Shown here piece after piece: positions 1 to 6,955 of a stretch of DNA of 12,004 bases. Position numbers and translations under genes: made by a program. How positions within the stretch are numbered: the first letter of the stretch is position 1; each line of letters starts with the position of its first letter. The stretch comes from RGIG464 sp045643185 (GTDB lineage: Bacteria; Myxococcota_A; Bradymonadia; UBA4248): positions 1 through 12,004 of the forward strand of contig JAZUKH010000011.1 in the NCBI GenBank assembly GCA_045643185.1, in the 5' to 3' direction. The notes beneath the pieces were generated by a model. It saw only the letters and a program-made list of their open reading frames with translations. It searched no databases and had not been told where the DNA came from.

Positions 1-204
1 GTCGCCAACACAAGGCTGGTCGGGGCTATCGCAGTTGTCGCCGACACAAGGCTGGTCGGGATCATCGCAGTTGTCGCCGACACAAGGCTGGTCGGGATCA
101 TCGCAGTTGTCGCCGACACAAGGCTGGTCGGGATCATCGCAGTTGTCGCCGACACAAGGCTGGTCGGGGTCATCACAATTGTCGCCGACACAAGGTTGGT
201 CACA
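1..204 (-). repeat. 36-bp in-frame tandem repeat array (about 5.7 units visible)
   Basis: Units begin at 1, 37, 73, 109, 145 and 181. The three from 37 to 144 are identical in all 36 bases. Those at 1 and 145 differ by a few substitutions, and the one at 181 is degenerate and breaks off after about 24 bases. Each unit encodes CDDPDQPCVGDN, with one CDSPDQPCVGDN variant at the left edge. The array continues past the window, so copy number is unknown. Identical central copies indicate recent expansion or homogenisation. Confidence 0.95.
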
Positions 205-1533
205 ATCTGTCCCTGTACAGGCGTTAGGATCAAAACTCGCGTCTGGTTCTCGGCAAACGCCGCTCACCGAATCACAATACTTTTCGCAGTAACCGTTGTG
301 ACTTGAACAGAAGTTTTCTTTGCAGGCATCCAAACCAGGTTTCAGAATGCACTCGTTGCAATAGATCCAGTTTGTGGCGCAAGTATCGGGATCTTCAACG
401 GAGCTCGTGGTCACGGGCACGACGCTGTTGACGACTTCGCAGACCGCATTCACATCGACATCATTCGTCACAAGGTACTGCTTTAATTTGTCATCAATCA
501 CGACCTCTTCTGGCGCCGATTGGGCTGAAGCGGACTCTTTATTTCCAGAAATACAGCGATAGTAATGCATATAAGGCTTTTGAACGAGGTCGCCATAAGC
601 TTCTGCAGCCGTCAAATAATCCAAACCGCTGGCCGTATAGGCAAGTGCTTCGCCCTGTAGTTCAATCGTCGTTTCATTATGCGACGGATTAAGAAAAGCC
701 TGTTCGACAGACTGATTCGTCACATCGTACTCGTAGATCATGGCATAAGTACGAATGGCGTAGTGCGTGCCATCGGGCGAAAAGTCAGCAGCCGTGACAG
801 CGTTCATGAGTTGCTTGGCATTTCCCAAGAAACTTGTGAACGAGTAATCAGCGAGCGGAACAGGAATACCCGCGATGCGGTCGCCGCAAGAAAACGTTTC
901 AACGCGGTGCAGCGTCTGTACACCACCCGTGGACTGCTTGGAGATCAAGTAGATGGCGCCGTCACGCGGATCGACCATAATGCTTTCGCCATCCGGATTA
1001 ATGAATTTAGGGTCGACCGATTCAGAGATCGAATACTGCACATAGATCGTGCGCAGAATGTCAATGCTTTGGGGCTTTGAAAGATCATCACTGAGCACCG
1101 GATCGGGCAGAATAAAAATGCGTTTGTCATTTCGAATGAAGAGATTATCGCCCGTATCAGCCAAATAAAGACAACGCTTAACGCCATTTTCGTCGACGGG
1201 CAGATCAGCCACGTCCAGATCTTTCGGACAGGGACCAGCCGCGATGTCTTCCCAATCCTGGTTATTGGTGCCATTGACCTTCACTTTGCGGATGTAGTTA
1301 CCATTCGAGTGGATCGCATAAAGTGACGTCGCGCCATCCGAGTCCACGTGCGCCCAAAAGACGTCGTCGTTCGTGTGACTCAATGCCAGGCCACTGATCT
1401 CGTCCAACAGCGGCGAAGCCAACGTTATGCTATTTCCGCCGCCGAGGTCATGTTCGGTGCAAGGCAACTCGGCATAAGCAACCGTTGGCAGTAACAAGGC
1501 CACGGCCGCAACAACACACATTTTAAAATTCAT
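1..1533 (-). CDS. Secreted beta-propeller-like protein with Cys-rich C-terminal tandem repeats (3' end outside window)
   Basis: The 511 visible codons are open from an ATG preceded by CGGAG five bases upstream; the stop lies beyond the left edge. Residues 1-21 form a signal peptide ending in AYA, so the mature protein is exported. Residues 40-300 carry a motif series I recognise from a family of secreted propeller-like proteins of unknown function: ISGLALS (46-52), a W60..H..D..G stretch, DWEDIA (93-98), YLADTGDN (123-130), DGES (181-184), TAADFSPDG (247-255) and QGEALAYT (293-300). The acidic and Asn residues there may bind metal, which is inference. Residues 385-445 are Cys-rich, and from about 444 the chain becomes 12-residue repeats with CDDPDQPCVGDN as the unit. 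The gene reads away from the neighbouring lipoprotein's terminator and has its own upstream region. Family assignment is moderately sure; enzymatic activity is unknown. Confidence 0.85.
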   Translation of the reverse strand, partial: MNFKMCVVAAVALLLPTVAYAELPCTEHDLGGGNSITLASPLLDEISGLALSHTNDDVFWAHVDSDGATSLYAIHSNGNYIRKVKVNGTNNQDWEDIAAGPCPKDLDVADLPVDENGVKRCLYLADTGDNLFIRNDKRIFILPDPVLSDDLSKPQSIDILRTIYVQYSISESVDPKFINPDGESIMVDPRDGAIYLISKQSTGGVQTLHRVETFSCGDRIAGIPVPLADYSFTSFLGNAKQLMNAVTAADFSPDGTHYAIRTYAMIYEYDVTNQSVEQAFLNPSHNETTIELQGEALAYTASGLDYLTAAEAYGDLVQKPYMHYYRCISGNKESASAQSAPEEVVIDDKLKQYLVTNDVDVNAVCEVVNSVVPVTTSSVEDPDTCATNWIYCNECILKPGLDACKENFCSSHNGYCEKYCDSVSGVCREPDASFDPNACTGTDCDQPCVGDNCDDPDQPCVGDNCDDPDQPCVGDNCDDPDQPCVGDNCDDPDQPCVGDNCDSPDQPCVGD

Positions 1534-1609
1534 ATTCACTCCGTTATATATAATAACCATACGTTACAGATCAGCCCATCGTCAGAACGCTACAAGCTGA
1601 ATTCTGATA

Positions 1610-1700
1610 AATACGCCAGTTCACGGCGCCGCAGGCTAGAAAGGGTAGCGGCGTATTGGCAAAGCCAATAGCCGCGTAGGGGAAGGCTTTCCCCTTCCCC
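1610..1700. repeat. Structured intergenic element of nested and adjacent inverted repeats
   Basis: Four perfect pairings lie within 91 bases. AATACGCC (1610-1617) pairs with GGCGTATT (1650-1657), and directly inside it GCTA (1635-1638) pairs with TAGC (1646-1649). ATTGGC (1655-1660) pairs with GCCAAT (1664-1669) over a 3-base loop, and flanking GCGGC/GCCGC (1648-1652/1671-1675) extends that hairpin as an alternative to the first stem. GGGGAAGG (1679-1686) pairs with CCTTCCCC (1693-1700) over six bases. No ORF explains it. It could be a dispersed palindromic (REP- or MITE-like) element, a small RNA, or part of the upstream gene's leader; the sequence alone does not decide. The rest of the 343-base gap between the flanking genes holds one terminator and no recognisable gene. 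Confidence 0.6.
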
Positions 1701-1810
1701 ATCCCAAAATTCAAAATTATCCACCACCCATGCGGCCAAGGCTCACAAGGCGGCGATATATTTTAGCACGGAACTAGCCTTGTTTCAAAACCGCTGGAAC
1801 AACAATTTCG

Positions 1811-1836
1811 AAAAAAAAAGCGCCCCGAAGGGCGCC
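1811..1836 (-). terminator. Intrinsic terminator of the Cys-rich lipoprotein gene
   Basis: Read on the minus strand, GCGCCC pairs with GGGCGC across a TTCG loop and is followed by nine consecutive T. It lies about 40 bases past the lipoprotein stop codon. Confidence 0.92.
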
Positions 1837-1876
1837 TTATATCCATGATGTACGCGTGCTTTATGCGAAAAGTGGC

Positions 1877-2884
1877 TTATGCACCTTCGACGTTGGTCGC
1901 ACAGATACCGATGGAGCTCTGATCGATGATTCGCTGATCAAAACAGACTTTGGCAGGAACGGTCTGATAGTCTTCCGATTTGCATTTATCGCTGATATCA
2001 AGACATTTGACCTGGCCCTGTTCGTTTGTGATGGCATCGTATTCACTGGAACCGTGACAATCCGAATCCTTTTCGCAGCTGGGCAAGCAAACGCGTGCTT
2101 CGAGCATAGCAGAACGAACATTCGTCCCGATCGTAACAGAGATCGGCATAAAGAAGTTCGTGAGAACAGCCTTGGAACCAGCCGGACACGAGGTAAATTC
2201 AGCCTGGTGAGACCAATCACCGAATTTAGCCATATTACAAATATAACCGAGGCCATTCGCCGATTTATCAAATTTCTCGTGCGACGCATCGATCTTGTGG
2301 CATTCGCCCTTGGCGCAGTCGGCATCGGTCTGATAGCAGTTGCCCATCATGACGGTGCACATACCATTGGGGAAGTAGATCGCAGGAGAAATACCGGATT
2401 CACGGGCATCCGACGAACGGAAGCAACCGCGGACAGCACCAGGCGCGGGCGTACCAACAGCGTCACAGCCAAAGATCTTTTCCTGTTCAGGACGTTCATA
2501 GCCGGCCATGCTACAAGCTTCGCCATAGCAGAAGCAGGGATCGCCGATGACACCTTTGTTATCTTTGAACGACTCAAACTGGAAATATTCGCTCAGTTTG
2601 CAGTGATCGACGAGGTAGTTGACGATCGTCGCATAGTCAGTCAAAGTAAAATCTGTCGATTTTTTCAGAACCGTACAATCAGGCGCATTTTTAGCGACCT
2701 GCGGCGTTGCGGCCGACGGCGTGTTAAGAACGCCGGGGACATATTCTTTTTGTTTTTCCGAGCCACCTTTATTATCGTTATTCGAATCGTTTGAGCCATT
2801 ATCATCATCACAGCCCATAGCAAACATCGAAAACGAAGCAAAAAGGCTCAACAGAGCGACGGAACGAAAAACACGATTGAACAT
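1877..2884 (-). CDS. Cys-rich lipoprotein of unknown function, 335 residues
   Basis: The N-terminus is a typical lipoprotein signal: Arg at 4 and 7, a hydrophobic core, then the lipobox AMGC with Cys25 as the likely lipidated residue. An Asp/Asn/Ser/Gly-rich linker follows (26-45), as expected for a tether to a membrane. The mature part carries 20 further cysteines, an even number that suits ten disulphides in an oxidising compartment. Two short modules stand out: C183-x6-C190-x4-C195 with a DADC core, and C266-x3-C270-x5-C276 with DSDC, both similar to the module at the start of the giant lipoprotein at the right end of the window. AAGGA lies eight bases before the ATG. A strong terminator follows the gene, and another separates it from the aquaporin gene upstream, so it is probably monocistronic. 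I do not recognise the family, and no catalytic motif is visible. Confidence 0.88.
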   Translation of the reverse strand: MFNRVFRSVALLSLFASFSMFAMGCDDDNGSNDSNNDNKGGSEKQKEYVPGVLNTPSAATPQVAKNAPDCTVLKKSTDFTLTDYATIVNYLVDHCKLSEYFQFESFKDNKGVIGDPCFCYGEACSMAGYERPEQEKIFGCDAVGTPAPGAVRGCFRSSDARESGISPAIYFPNGMCTVMMGNCYQTDADCAKGECHKIDASHEKFDKSANGLGYICNMAKFGDWSHQAEFTSCPAGSKAVLTNFFMPISVTIGTNVRSAMLEARVCLPSCEKDSDCHGSSEYDAITNEQGQVKCLDISDKCKSEDYQTVPAKVCFDQRIIDQSSIGICATNVEGA

Positions 2885-2907
2885 TTCAAAATTCCTTATA
2901 TTTCAAG

Positions 2908-2950
2908 AGGTTACGAAACCTAACCACGCGCAACAGTGTTCTTCTGCGCG
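2908..2950 (-). promoter_or_regulatory. Two small hairpins in the lipoprotein upstream region
   Basis: AGGTT (2908-2912) pairs with AACCT (2917-2921) over four bases, and CGCGCA (2927-2932) pairs with TGCGCG (2945-2950) over twelve. Both are just upstream of the lipoprotein RBS. They could be leader-RNA structure or protein sites; I found no convincing promoter hexamers in the 160 bases between the gene and the upstream terminator. Confidence 0.3.
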
Positions 2951-3045
2951 CTTAAACCTGGGCATAAACGTCAAATCTTTTGGGTTTATTCATGCTCTGT
3001 CGAAAAATCATTTTTGCAACGCATTCATGTTTCCAACGTAAAAAC

Positions 3046-3074
3046 AAAAAAAAGCGCCCGATTGGGCGCTTTTT
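3046..3074 (-). terminator. Intrinsic terminator of the aquaporin gene, symmetrical
   Basis: GCGCCC (3054-3059) pairs with GGGCGC (3064-3069) over a four-base loop. Eight A on the left and five T on the right extend the stem, and on the minus strand eight T follow the hairpin. It starts about 24 bases past the aquaporin stop. The two-sided A/T tracts would also let it stop transcription from the other direction. Confidence 0.93.
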
Positions 3075-3097
3075 ATTAGATGCAAGTGATGTAGCGA

Positions 3098-3946
3098 TTA
3101 TTCAGCTTTGTCAGCATCTTTCGCATCGTCTTTCTTATCATCATCTTTTTTGTCGCATTTGCATTTGCCATCGCATTTGCAATCGCCGTCACATTTGCAG
3201 TCACCGCCTTTGCAGCAGCAGCATTCATCTTTTTCGAAAACGAATTTGTAGAGAAGGCCGGCGATGACAGCGCCCACGATCGGGAACACGATGAAGACCC
3301 AAAGCTGAGCCATGGATTCACCACCATTGAAGACGGCCATGGCGAGGGAGCGAGCGGGGTTCACAGAAGTGTTCGTGACAGGGATGCTGATGAGGTGAAT
3401 GAGGGTGAGGCAGAGACCGATAGCGATCGGAGCAAAACCAGCGGGAGCGCGACGATCGGTGGAGCCAATGATGACGAAGAGGAAGATGCAGGTGAGAACG
3501 GTTTCAGCGAGGATTGCGGACATGATACCAACCGTGTGACCACCGAAGGCATTGAGACCGTCAGCATTGAGAGCCTCAGACCAGCCGTTCGTCGCAAAGT
3601 TACCGACAGCGCCGTTGATCGCGGGATGAGCGATTGCAAAAATGAGAGCAGCCGCAATGATGCCGCCGATGCACTGAGCAATGATGTAAGCGACTGCGCC
3701 TTTGGCACCGCCATCAAAGCGGCCAGCAGCACAGAGACCGAGCGTAACAGCCGGGTTCAGGTGGCAACCGGAAATGTGACCGATCGCATAAGCCATCGTC
3801 ATGACCGTAAGACCAAAGGCGAGCGCAACACCGACATAACCGATGCTGGGCGTAGCGCCACAGGCAAGCACGGCAGCGCCGCAACCACCAAAAACGAGCC
3901 AGAAAGTACCGATAAGCTCGGCAATCGCTTTTTTAGCTAAAGACAT
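3098..3946 (-). CDS. aqpZ: Aquaporin Z-type water channel with Cys-rich C-terminal tail
   Basis: Residues 1-240 match AqpZ along the whole length: six membrane segments, the first NPA in HLNPAVT (64-66), the second in SVNPARS (196-198), and the water-selective aromatic/Arg filter residues F43, H184, T193 and R199, equivalent to F43, H174, T183 and R189 of E. coli AqpZ. It should pass water, not glycerol, across the inner membrane. E. coli AqpZ stops just after the last helix; here 42 residues follow: CCCC at 242-245, then Cys at 250, 252, 256, 258, 262 and 264 in a CKCDG-type repeat, then a Lys/Asp-rich end. In AqpZ topology this tail is cytoplasmic, where free thiols could bind metal (inference). 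The ATG is set by AAGGAG eight bases upstream; an ATG seven bases earlier is out of frame. It has its own terminator. Confidence 0.97.
   Translation of the reverse strand: MSLAKKAIAELIGTFWLVFGGCGAAVLACGATPSIGYVGVALAFGLTVMTMAYAIGHISGCHLNPAVTLGLCAAGRFDGGAKGAVAYIIAQCIGGIIAAALIFAIAHPAINGAVGNFATNGWSEALNADGLNAFGGHTVGIMSAILAETVLTCIFLFVIIGSTDRRAPAGFAPIAIGLCLTLIHLISIPVTNTSVNPARSLAMAVFNGGESMAQLWVFIVFPIVGAVIAGLLYKFVFEKDECCCCKGGDCKCDGDCKCDGKCKCDKKDDDKKDDAKDADKAE
3155..3223 (-). other. Coding segment for a metallothionein-like Cys tail
   Basis: This encodes residues 242-264 of the aquaporin: ten cysteines in 23 residues, in the arrangement CCCC then three C-x-C pairs separated by short Asp/Gly/Lys linkers. 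The DNA is itself weakly repetitive, with TGCAAATG and TGCGATGG-like blocks recurring, which suggests that it grew by local duplication. Confidence 0.8.
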
Positions 3947-3969
3947 TGGACATTCTCCTTATTAAAGTT

Positions 3970-3998
3970 GTTATAGGCGCAACACAACACGTGCTGAA
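3970..3998 (-). promoter_or_regulatory. Candidate sigma-70-type promoter of the aquaporin gene
   Basis: On the minus strand TTCAGC and TATAAC are separated by exactly 17 bases. The -10 matches consensus at five of six positions and the -35 at three. It would give a leader of roughly 17-20 bases ending in the AAGGAG site, which is short but workable. Confidence 0.4.
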
Positions 3999-4117
3999 CC
4001 GGATTCACCTAATTTTCGGACAAGCCGAATACAACTACTATTACGCTATTATGAACGACTCGTCAAAGCCAACAAACACAGAAAACCACGTTCGTTCAAA
4101 ATAGCGACAAATCGATG

Positions 4118-4157
4118 GTCGCGACGAATGGGAAACGCGTTCTTCATTCATCGCGAC
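4118..4157 (-). terminator. Hairpin just downstream of asnS, no T tract
   Basis: GTCGCGA-c-GAATG (4118-4130) pairs with CATTC-a-TCGCGAC (4145-4157): twelve base pairs with one mismatch over a 14-base loop, starting 15 bases past the asnS stop. No run of T follows, so it is not a standard intrinsic terminator. It may protect the 3' end of the asnS message or help Rho-dependent termination. Confidence 0.4.
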
Positions 4158-4172
4158 AAGCTTAATGCGTCA

Positions 4173-5576
4173 TTAGAAAGCGATCTGGCGAGGGGCGCGC
4201 GGGAACGGAATGACGTCACGGATATTATCGAGCCCAGTGGCGTACATCATAGCGCGTTCAAAACCGAGACCGAAGCCGGCGTGAGGCACGGTGCCATAGC
4301 GGCGAAGGTCGCGATACCAGCTGTAATCTTCTTTGACCATCCCAAGTTCGTCCATACGACGATCGAAGTAGTCGAGACGTTCTTCACGCTGGCTGCCACC
4401 GATCATTTCGCCGATGCCGGGGACGAGCACGTCCATGGCAGCGACGGTCTTGTTGTCATCGTTCATACGCATGTAGAAAGCTTTGATCTCTTTCGGGTAG
4501 TTGATGACGGCGACAGGGCCACCCACAACTTTCTCGGTGAGAGCGCGTTCGTGTTCGGTCTGCATATCCATGCCCCAGAAAACGTCGAAATCGAATTTCT
4601 GACCGAGTTTCTGAAGTCTATCGACGGCTTCGGTATAATCCATGACCGTGAGTTTGGAATTAACGAGGGCTTCAAGTCGGCTGATGCAGTCTTTATCGAT
4701 GCGCTGCTGGAAGAATTCCATATCGTCAGCGCGTTCATCGAGAACGGCTTTGAAGATATGCTGAATGAAGGCCCAGGCGAGTTCAGCGTCGTCCTGAAGG
4801 TCGGCAAACGCGATCTCGGGTTCGACCATCCAGAATTCGGAAAGGTGACGGCGCGTATTGGAATTTTCAGCACGGAACGTGGGGCCGAAGGTGTAAACGC
4901 GGCTGAGCGCCGTGGCGTAGGTCTCGACGTTGAGCTGCCCAGAAACGGTCAGGTGCGCGGGTTTACCGAAGAAATCCTGACTGAAATCGACATCGCCGTT
5001 TTCGAGACGCGGCAGGTTAGCAAAGTCGAGCGTCGAAACGCGGAACATATCACCGGCGCCTTCGCAGTCGCTGCCCGTGATGAGCGGCGTATGGACCCAA
5101 TAAAACTGACGCTGATTGAAAAACTGATGAACCGCCATCGACAGCGTATGACGAACACGCGAAACGGCGCCAAACAGGTTCGTACGCGGACGAAGGTGAG
5201 CCACTTCGCGCAGGAACTCACGGCTGTGGGCCTTGGGCTGAATCGGATAGGAATTGGGATCATCGACCCAGCCGACCACTTCGACGCTATCCGCCACGAC
5301 TTCGTTCGCCTGTTTGCCACCAGCGGATTCGACGAGCTTACCCACAACGCGAACGGCACAACCACACGTGATGCGCGTCACATCGCTCGCATAGTTCGCG
5401 AGCGTATCATTCGCAACGATCTGAAGCAGCGTGAAGCACGTGCCATCGCTCACATTGATAAACGAAAATGCTTTGGAATTGCGGATCGTACGGACCCAAC
5501 CTTCGATCACGACCGTCGCGCCAACGGCAACACGACCAGCCGCAATGTCTTTGATCATAGTGACCTGTTTCGACAT
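4173..5576 (-). CDS. asnS: Asparaginyl-tRNA synthetase
   Basis: A cytoplasmic class IIb enzyme that activates Asn with ATP and charges tRNA-Asn. The 467 residues match the length of E. coli AsnRS (466) and are collinear with it. The N-terminal OB-fold anticodon-binding domain spans about 15-110, with VEGWVR-type sequence at 24-29. The catalytic domain follows, with HLRPRTN (127-133), motif 2 around FRAENSN (234-240) with R235, PGIGE-IIGGSQREER-like sequence at 386-400, and motif 3 GFGLGFER (434-441). I start at the MSKQVTM methionine because GGAG lies ten bases upstream; the ATG 18 bases earlier has no Shine-Dalgarno and would add six residues absent from relatives. No residue expected for catalysis is missing. 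The gene is divergent from the acidic protein gene and separated from the aquaporin gene by about 230 bases, so it is likely its own transcript. Confidence 0.98.
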   Translation of the reverse strand: MSKQVTMIKDIAAGRVAVGATVVIEGWVRTIRNSKAFSFINVSDGTCFTLLQIVANDTLANYASDVTRITCGCAVRVVGKLVESAGGKQANEVVADSVEVVGWVDDPNSYPIQPKAHSREFLREVAHLRPRTNLFGAVSRVRHTLSMAVHQFFNQRQFYWVHTPLITGSDCEGAGDMFRVSTLDFANLPRLENGDVDFSQDFFGKPAHLTVSGQLNVETYATALSRVYTFGPTFRAENSNTRRHLSEFWMVEPEIAFADLQDDAELAWAFIQHIFKAVLDERADDMEFFQQRIDKDCISRLEALVNSKLTVMDYTEAVDRLQKLGQKFDFDVFWGMDMQTEHERALTEKVVGGPVAVINYPKEIKAFYMRMNDDNKTVAAMDVLVPGIGEMIGGSQREERLDYFDRRMDELGMVKEDYSWYRDLRRYGTVPHAGFGLGFERAMMYATGLDNIRDVIPFPRAPRQIAF

Positions 5577-5639
5577 ATTTTTTGAACTCCACATATAGTT
5601 AGAAACCGCAAAATTGCGATACTCAAAAAAAAGCCCTGT

Positions 5640-5668
5640 CTTAAATCACGAATGCGCCTTTTTTTCAA
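5640..5668 (-). promoter_or_regulatory. Candidate asnS promoter
   Basis: On the minus strand TTGAAA (five of six to consensus) and TTTAAG (four of six) are spaced 17 bases apart, giving a leader of about 55 bases. Within that leader CGCAA and TTGCG (5607-5618) form a small inverted repeat. The -10 match is only moderate. Confidence 0.4.
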
Positions 5669-5711
5669 GCATAGAGCTTTCGCCTACCACGATTTGTTCG
5701 GGATTATGTGG

Positions 5712-5741
5712 TTTACATGAACAAATCAATTTGTGTAGAAT
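5712..5741 (+). promoter_or_regulatory. Sigma-70-type promoter of the acidic protein gene
   Basis: TTTACA and TAGAAT are each five of six to the -35 and -10 consensus, with an 18-base spacer. The predicted start near 5748 gives a leader of about 33 bases that includes GGGAGG at the ribosome binding site. Confidence 0.65.
5721..5734. promoter_or_regulatory. Palindrome between -35 and -10, possible operator
   Basis: ACAAAT and ATTTGT form perfect six-base arms around a CA centre, lying wholly inside the promoter spacer where a bound repressor would block polymerase. The site is AT-rich and could arise by chance, and no regulator gene is present in the window. Confidence 0.35.
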
Positions 5742-5780
5742 ATCCGCGCACTTTTTCTCTAAACAGGGAGGACATTTCCA

Positions 5781-6926
5781 ATGATGAATGATGACGAAAA
5801 ACGTACGAAAGACAACAAGGATGCTGAAGTGATCGACCTTGAGGCCGCCCGCGAAAAAAAAGAGGCAGAAAAAGACGCCAAAGTCGACGCCAGTGCAGAT
5901 GATGCCCAAAAGGGCGAAACCCAGTCTATTTCCTTAAACGAAGCCATCTCGACGATCAAAACGGCGTTTACCGAAGTAAAATCATCGCTCGAACCCTTGG
6001 CGGCAACGCTCAAAGAAATGACCGCCGCTGCACAGCAGGGCGCCGAACAGGCCAAAGCAAGAGTCGATGCCGAAGAACAAGGCAAATCCTTCGCCGAAAT
6101 GAGCGATACGGAACGCGTTAAACAACGCATCAAAGACGCTGCAAACGGCGTCTCGGATGCCAAAAAAACTGCGTCTCAGGTCGGGGAGATCGTCAATCTT
6201 TCGCTTGAACGTCTCAAACGTCAGGGAGTCGAAAAGAAAATTGACCTCAAATCCGTCGTGCAAAACGAATTTGAATCCTACGCCGACAAAAATCTCAAGG
6301 ACGGCGACTACGAAACCGATGAAAATGGCAAAAAAGTCGTCACTGTAAACGCCAAGTTCCTTCAGGAACACTCGGAAGTCATTCCCAACATCATCGGCGG
6401 CGTCGCAAACTCGTTCGTGCGCACCCTGTTCGGTGACGTCCTCGGTATTCAGGAAGTCATCGATCGCGCCAATCAGCCGGACGGTGCTCAAAATGCCGAC
6501 GACGCCAAAAAAGCCGACGACGCCGAAAAAGCCGACCAGGCGGTCGAAGCCGAAAAGCTCGTCGAACAGAACCCTGCCGCAGACGACCAGAAATCTGACC
6601 CCAAATACCGGGTTCAGTTCGACTTCGCCAAATTGTTCGGCAATATTATCAAGTCGGCGACACTCACCACGAACGGCGCAAAACCAGCCGAAGGCGAAGA
6701 AGAAACGATTCGAGAAGTCTCGGCCAAATCGGCAATCCTGCTAGAAAACACGCTGAATGGCAAACCCACTGACCTGAACGACCTCCAGATCAACGCCCAG
6801 CCTCCAAAACCCGATTCGTTAACGCCTGAAGAGATCCAGCCACTCGATGAAAAACACCAGCGAATCCTCGACCTCGCCAAAGAATACGACCAGGCCTTGA
6901 AGGGCGATGACGACGAAAACAAATAA
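5781..6926 (+). CDS. Highly charged, Cys-free cytoplasmic protein of unknown function, 381 residues
   Basis: I do not recognise this protein. It has no signal peptide or membrane helix and no cysteine or tryptophan, unlike the Cys-rich exported products nearby, so it is probably cytoplasmic. The first 45 residues are mostly Asp, Glu, Lys and Ala. Residues 48-145 look like long amphipathic helices. A less charged stretch at 193-230 contains IIGGVANSFVRTLFGDVLG. Residues 239-256 form an Ala/Asp/Lys hexad run (ADDAKK, ADDAEK, ADQAVE), followed by a basic-hydrophobic patch (FAKLFGNIIKSA, 282-293) and an acidic tail. GGGAGG nine bases upstream selects the first of two adjacent ATGs. It has its own good promoter and a strong terminator, so it is likely well expressed alone. 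Granule-associated or scaffold-like proteins share such amphipathic composition, but that is only a loose resemblance. Confidence 0.85.
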   Translation: MMNDDEKRTKDNKDAEVIDLEAAREKKEAEKDAKVDASADDAQKGETQSISLNEAISTIKTAFTEVKSSLEPLAATLKEMTAAAQQGAEQAKARVDAEEQGKSFAEMSDTERVKQRIKDAANGVSDAKKTASQVGEIVNLSLERLKRQGVEKKIDLKSVVQNEFESYADKNLKDGDYETDENGKKVVTVNAKFLQEHSEVIPNIIGGVANSFVRTLFGDVLGIQEVIDRANQPDGAQNADDAKKADDAEKADQAVEAEKLVEQNPAADDQKSDPKYRVQFDFAKLFGNIIKSATLTTNGAKPAEGEEETIREVSAKSAILLENTLNGKPTDLNDLQINAQPPKPDSLTPEEIQPLDEKHQRILDLAKEYDQALKGDDDENK

Positions 6927-6955
6927 TCGTCTTCAAATTCAGTCATTTTGACCAT

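Noticed and set aside
1..204. CRISPR array, because of 36-bp direct repeats
   Set aside because: Units abut without spacers and are in frame inside a protein gene, encoding CDDPDQPCVGDN each time.
1856..2794. 312-residue plus-strand ORF opposite the Cys-rich lipoprotein
   Set aside because: The minus-strand frame has a signal peptide, lipobox, ribosome site and terminator; the plus-strand frame has none and reads through that terminator region's flank.
3395..3940. 181-residue plus-strand ORF opposite the aquaporin gene
   Set aside because: It is the complement of conserved aquaporin codons with no ribosome site or family resemblance.
4128..5585. 485-residue plus-strand ORF opposite asnS
   Set aside because: It mirrors asnS across nearly its whole length, has no recognisable motif, and is explained by rarity of the asnS codons that would create stops on the other strand. 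asnS itself is certain.
5577..5594. Upstream ATG as the asnS start
   Set aside because: It lacks a Shine-Dalgarno, and the better GGAG lies between it and the next ATG; relatives begin at the later position.
5624..5667. A- and T-tract pair upstream of asnS as a terminator or attenuator
   Set aside because: The A and T runs can pair, but the GC part between them mismatches after one base pair and the loop is long, so no stable hairpin forms.
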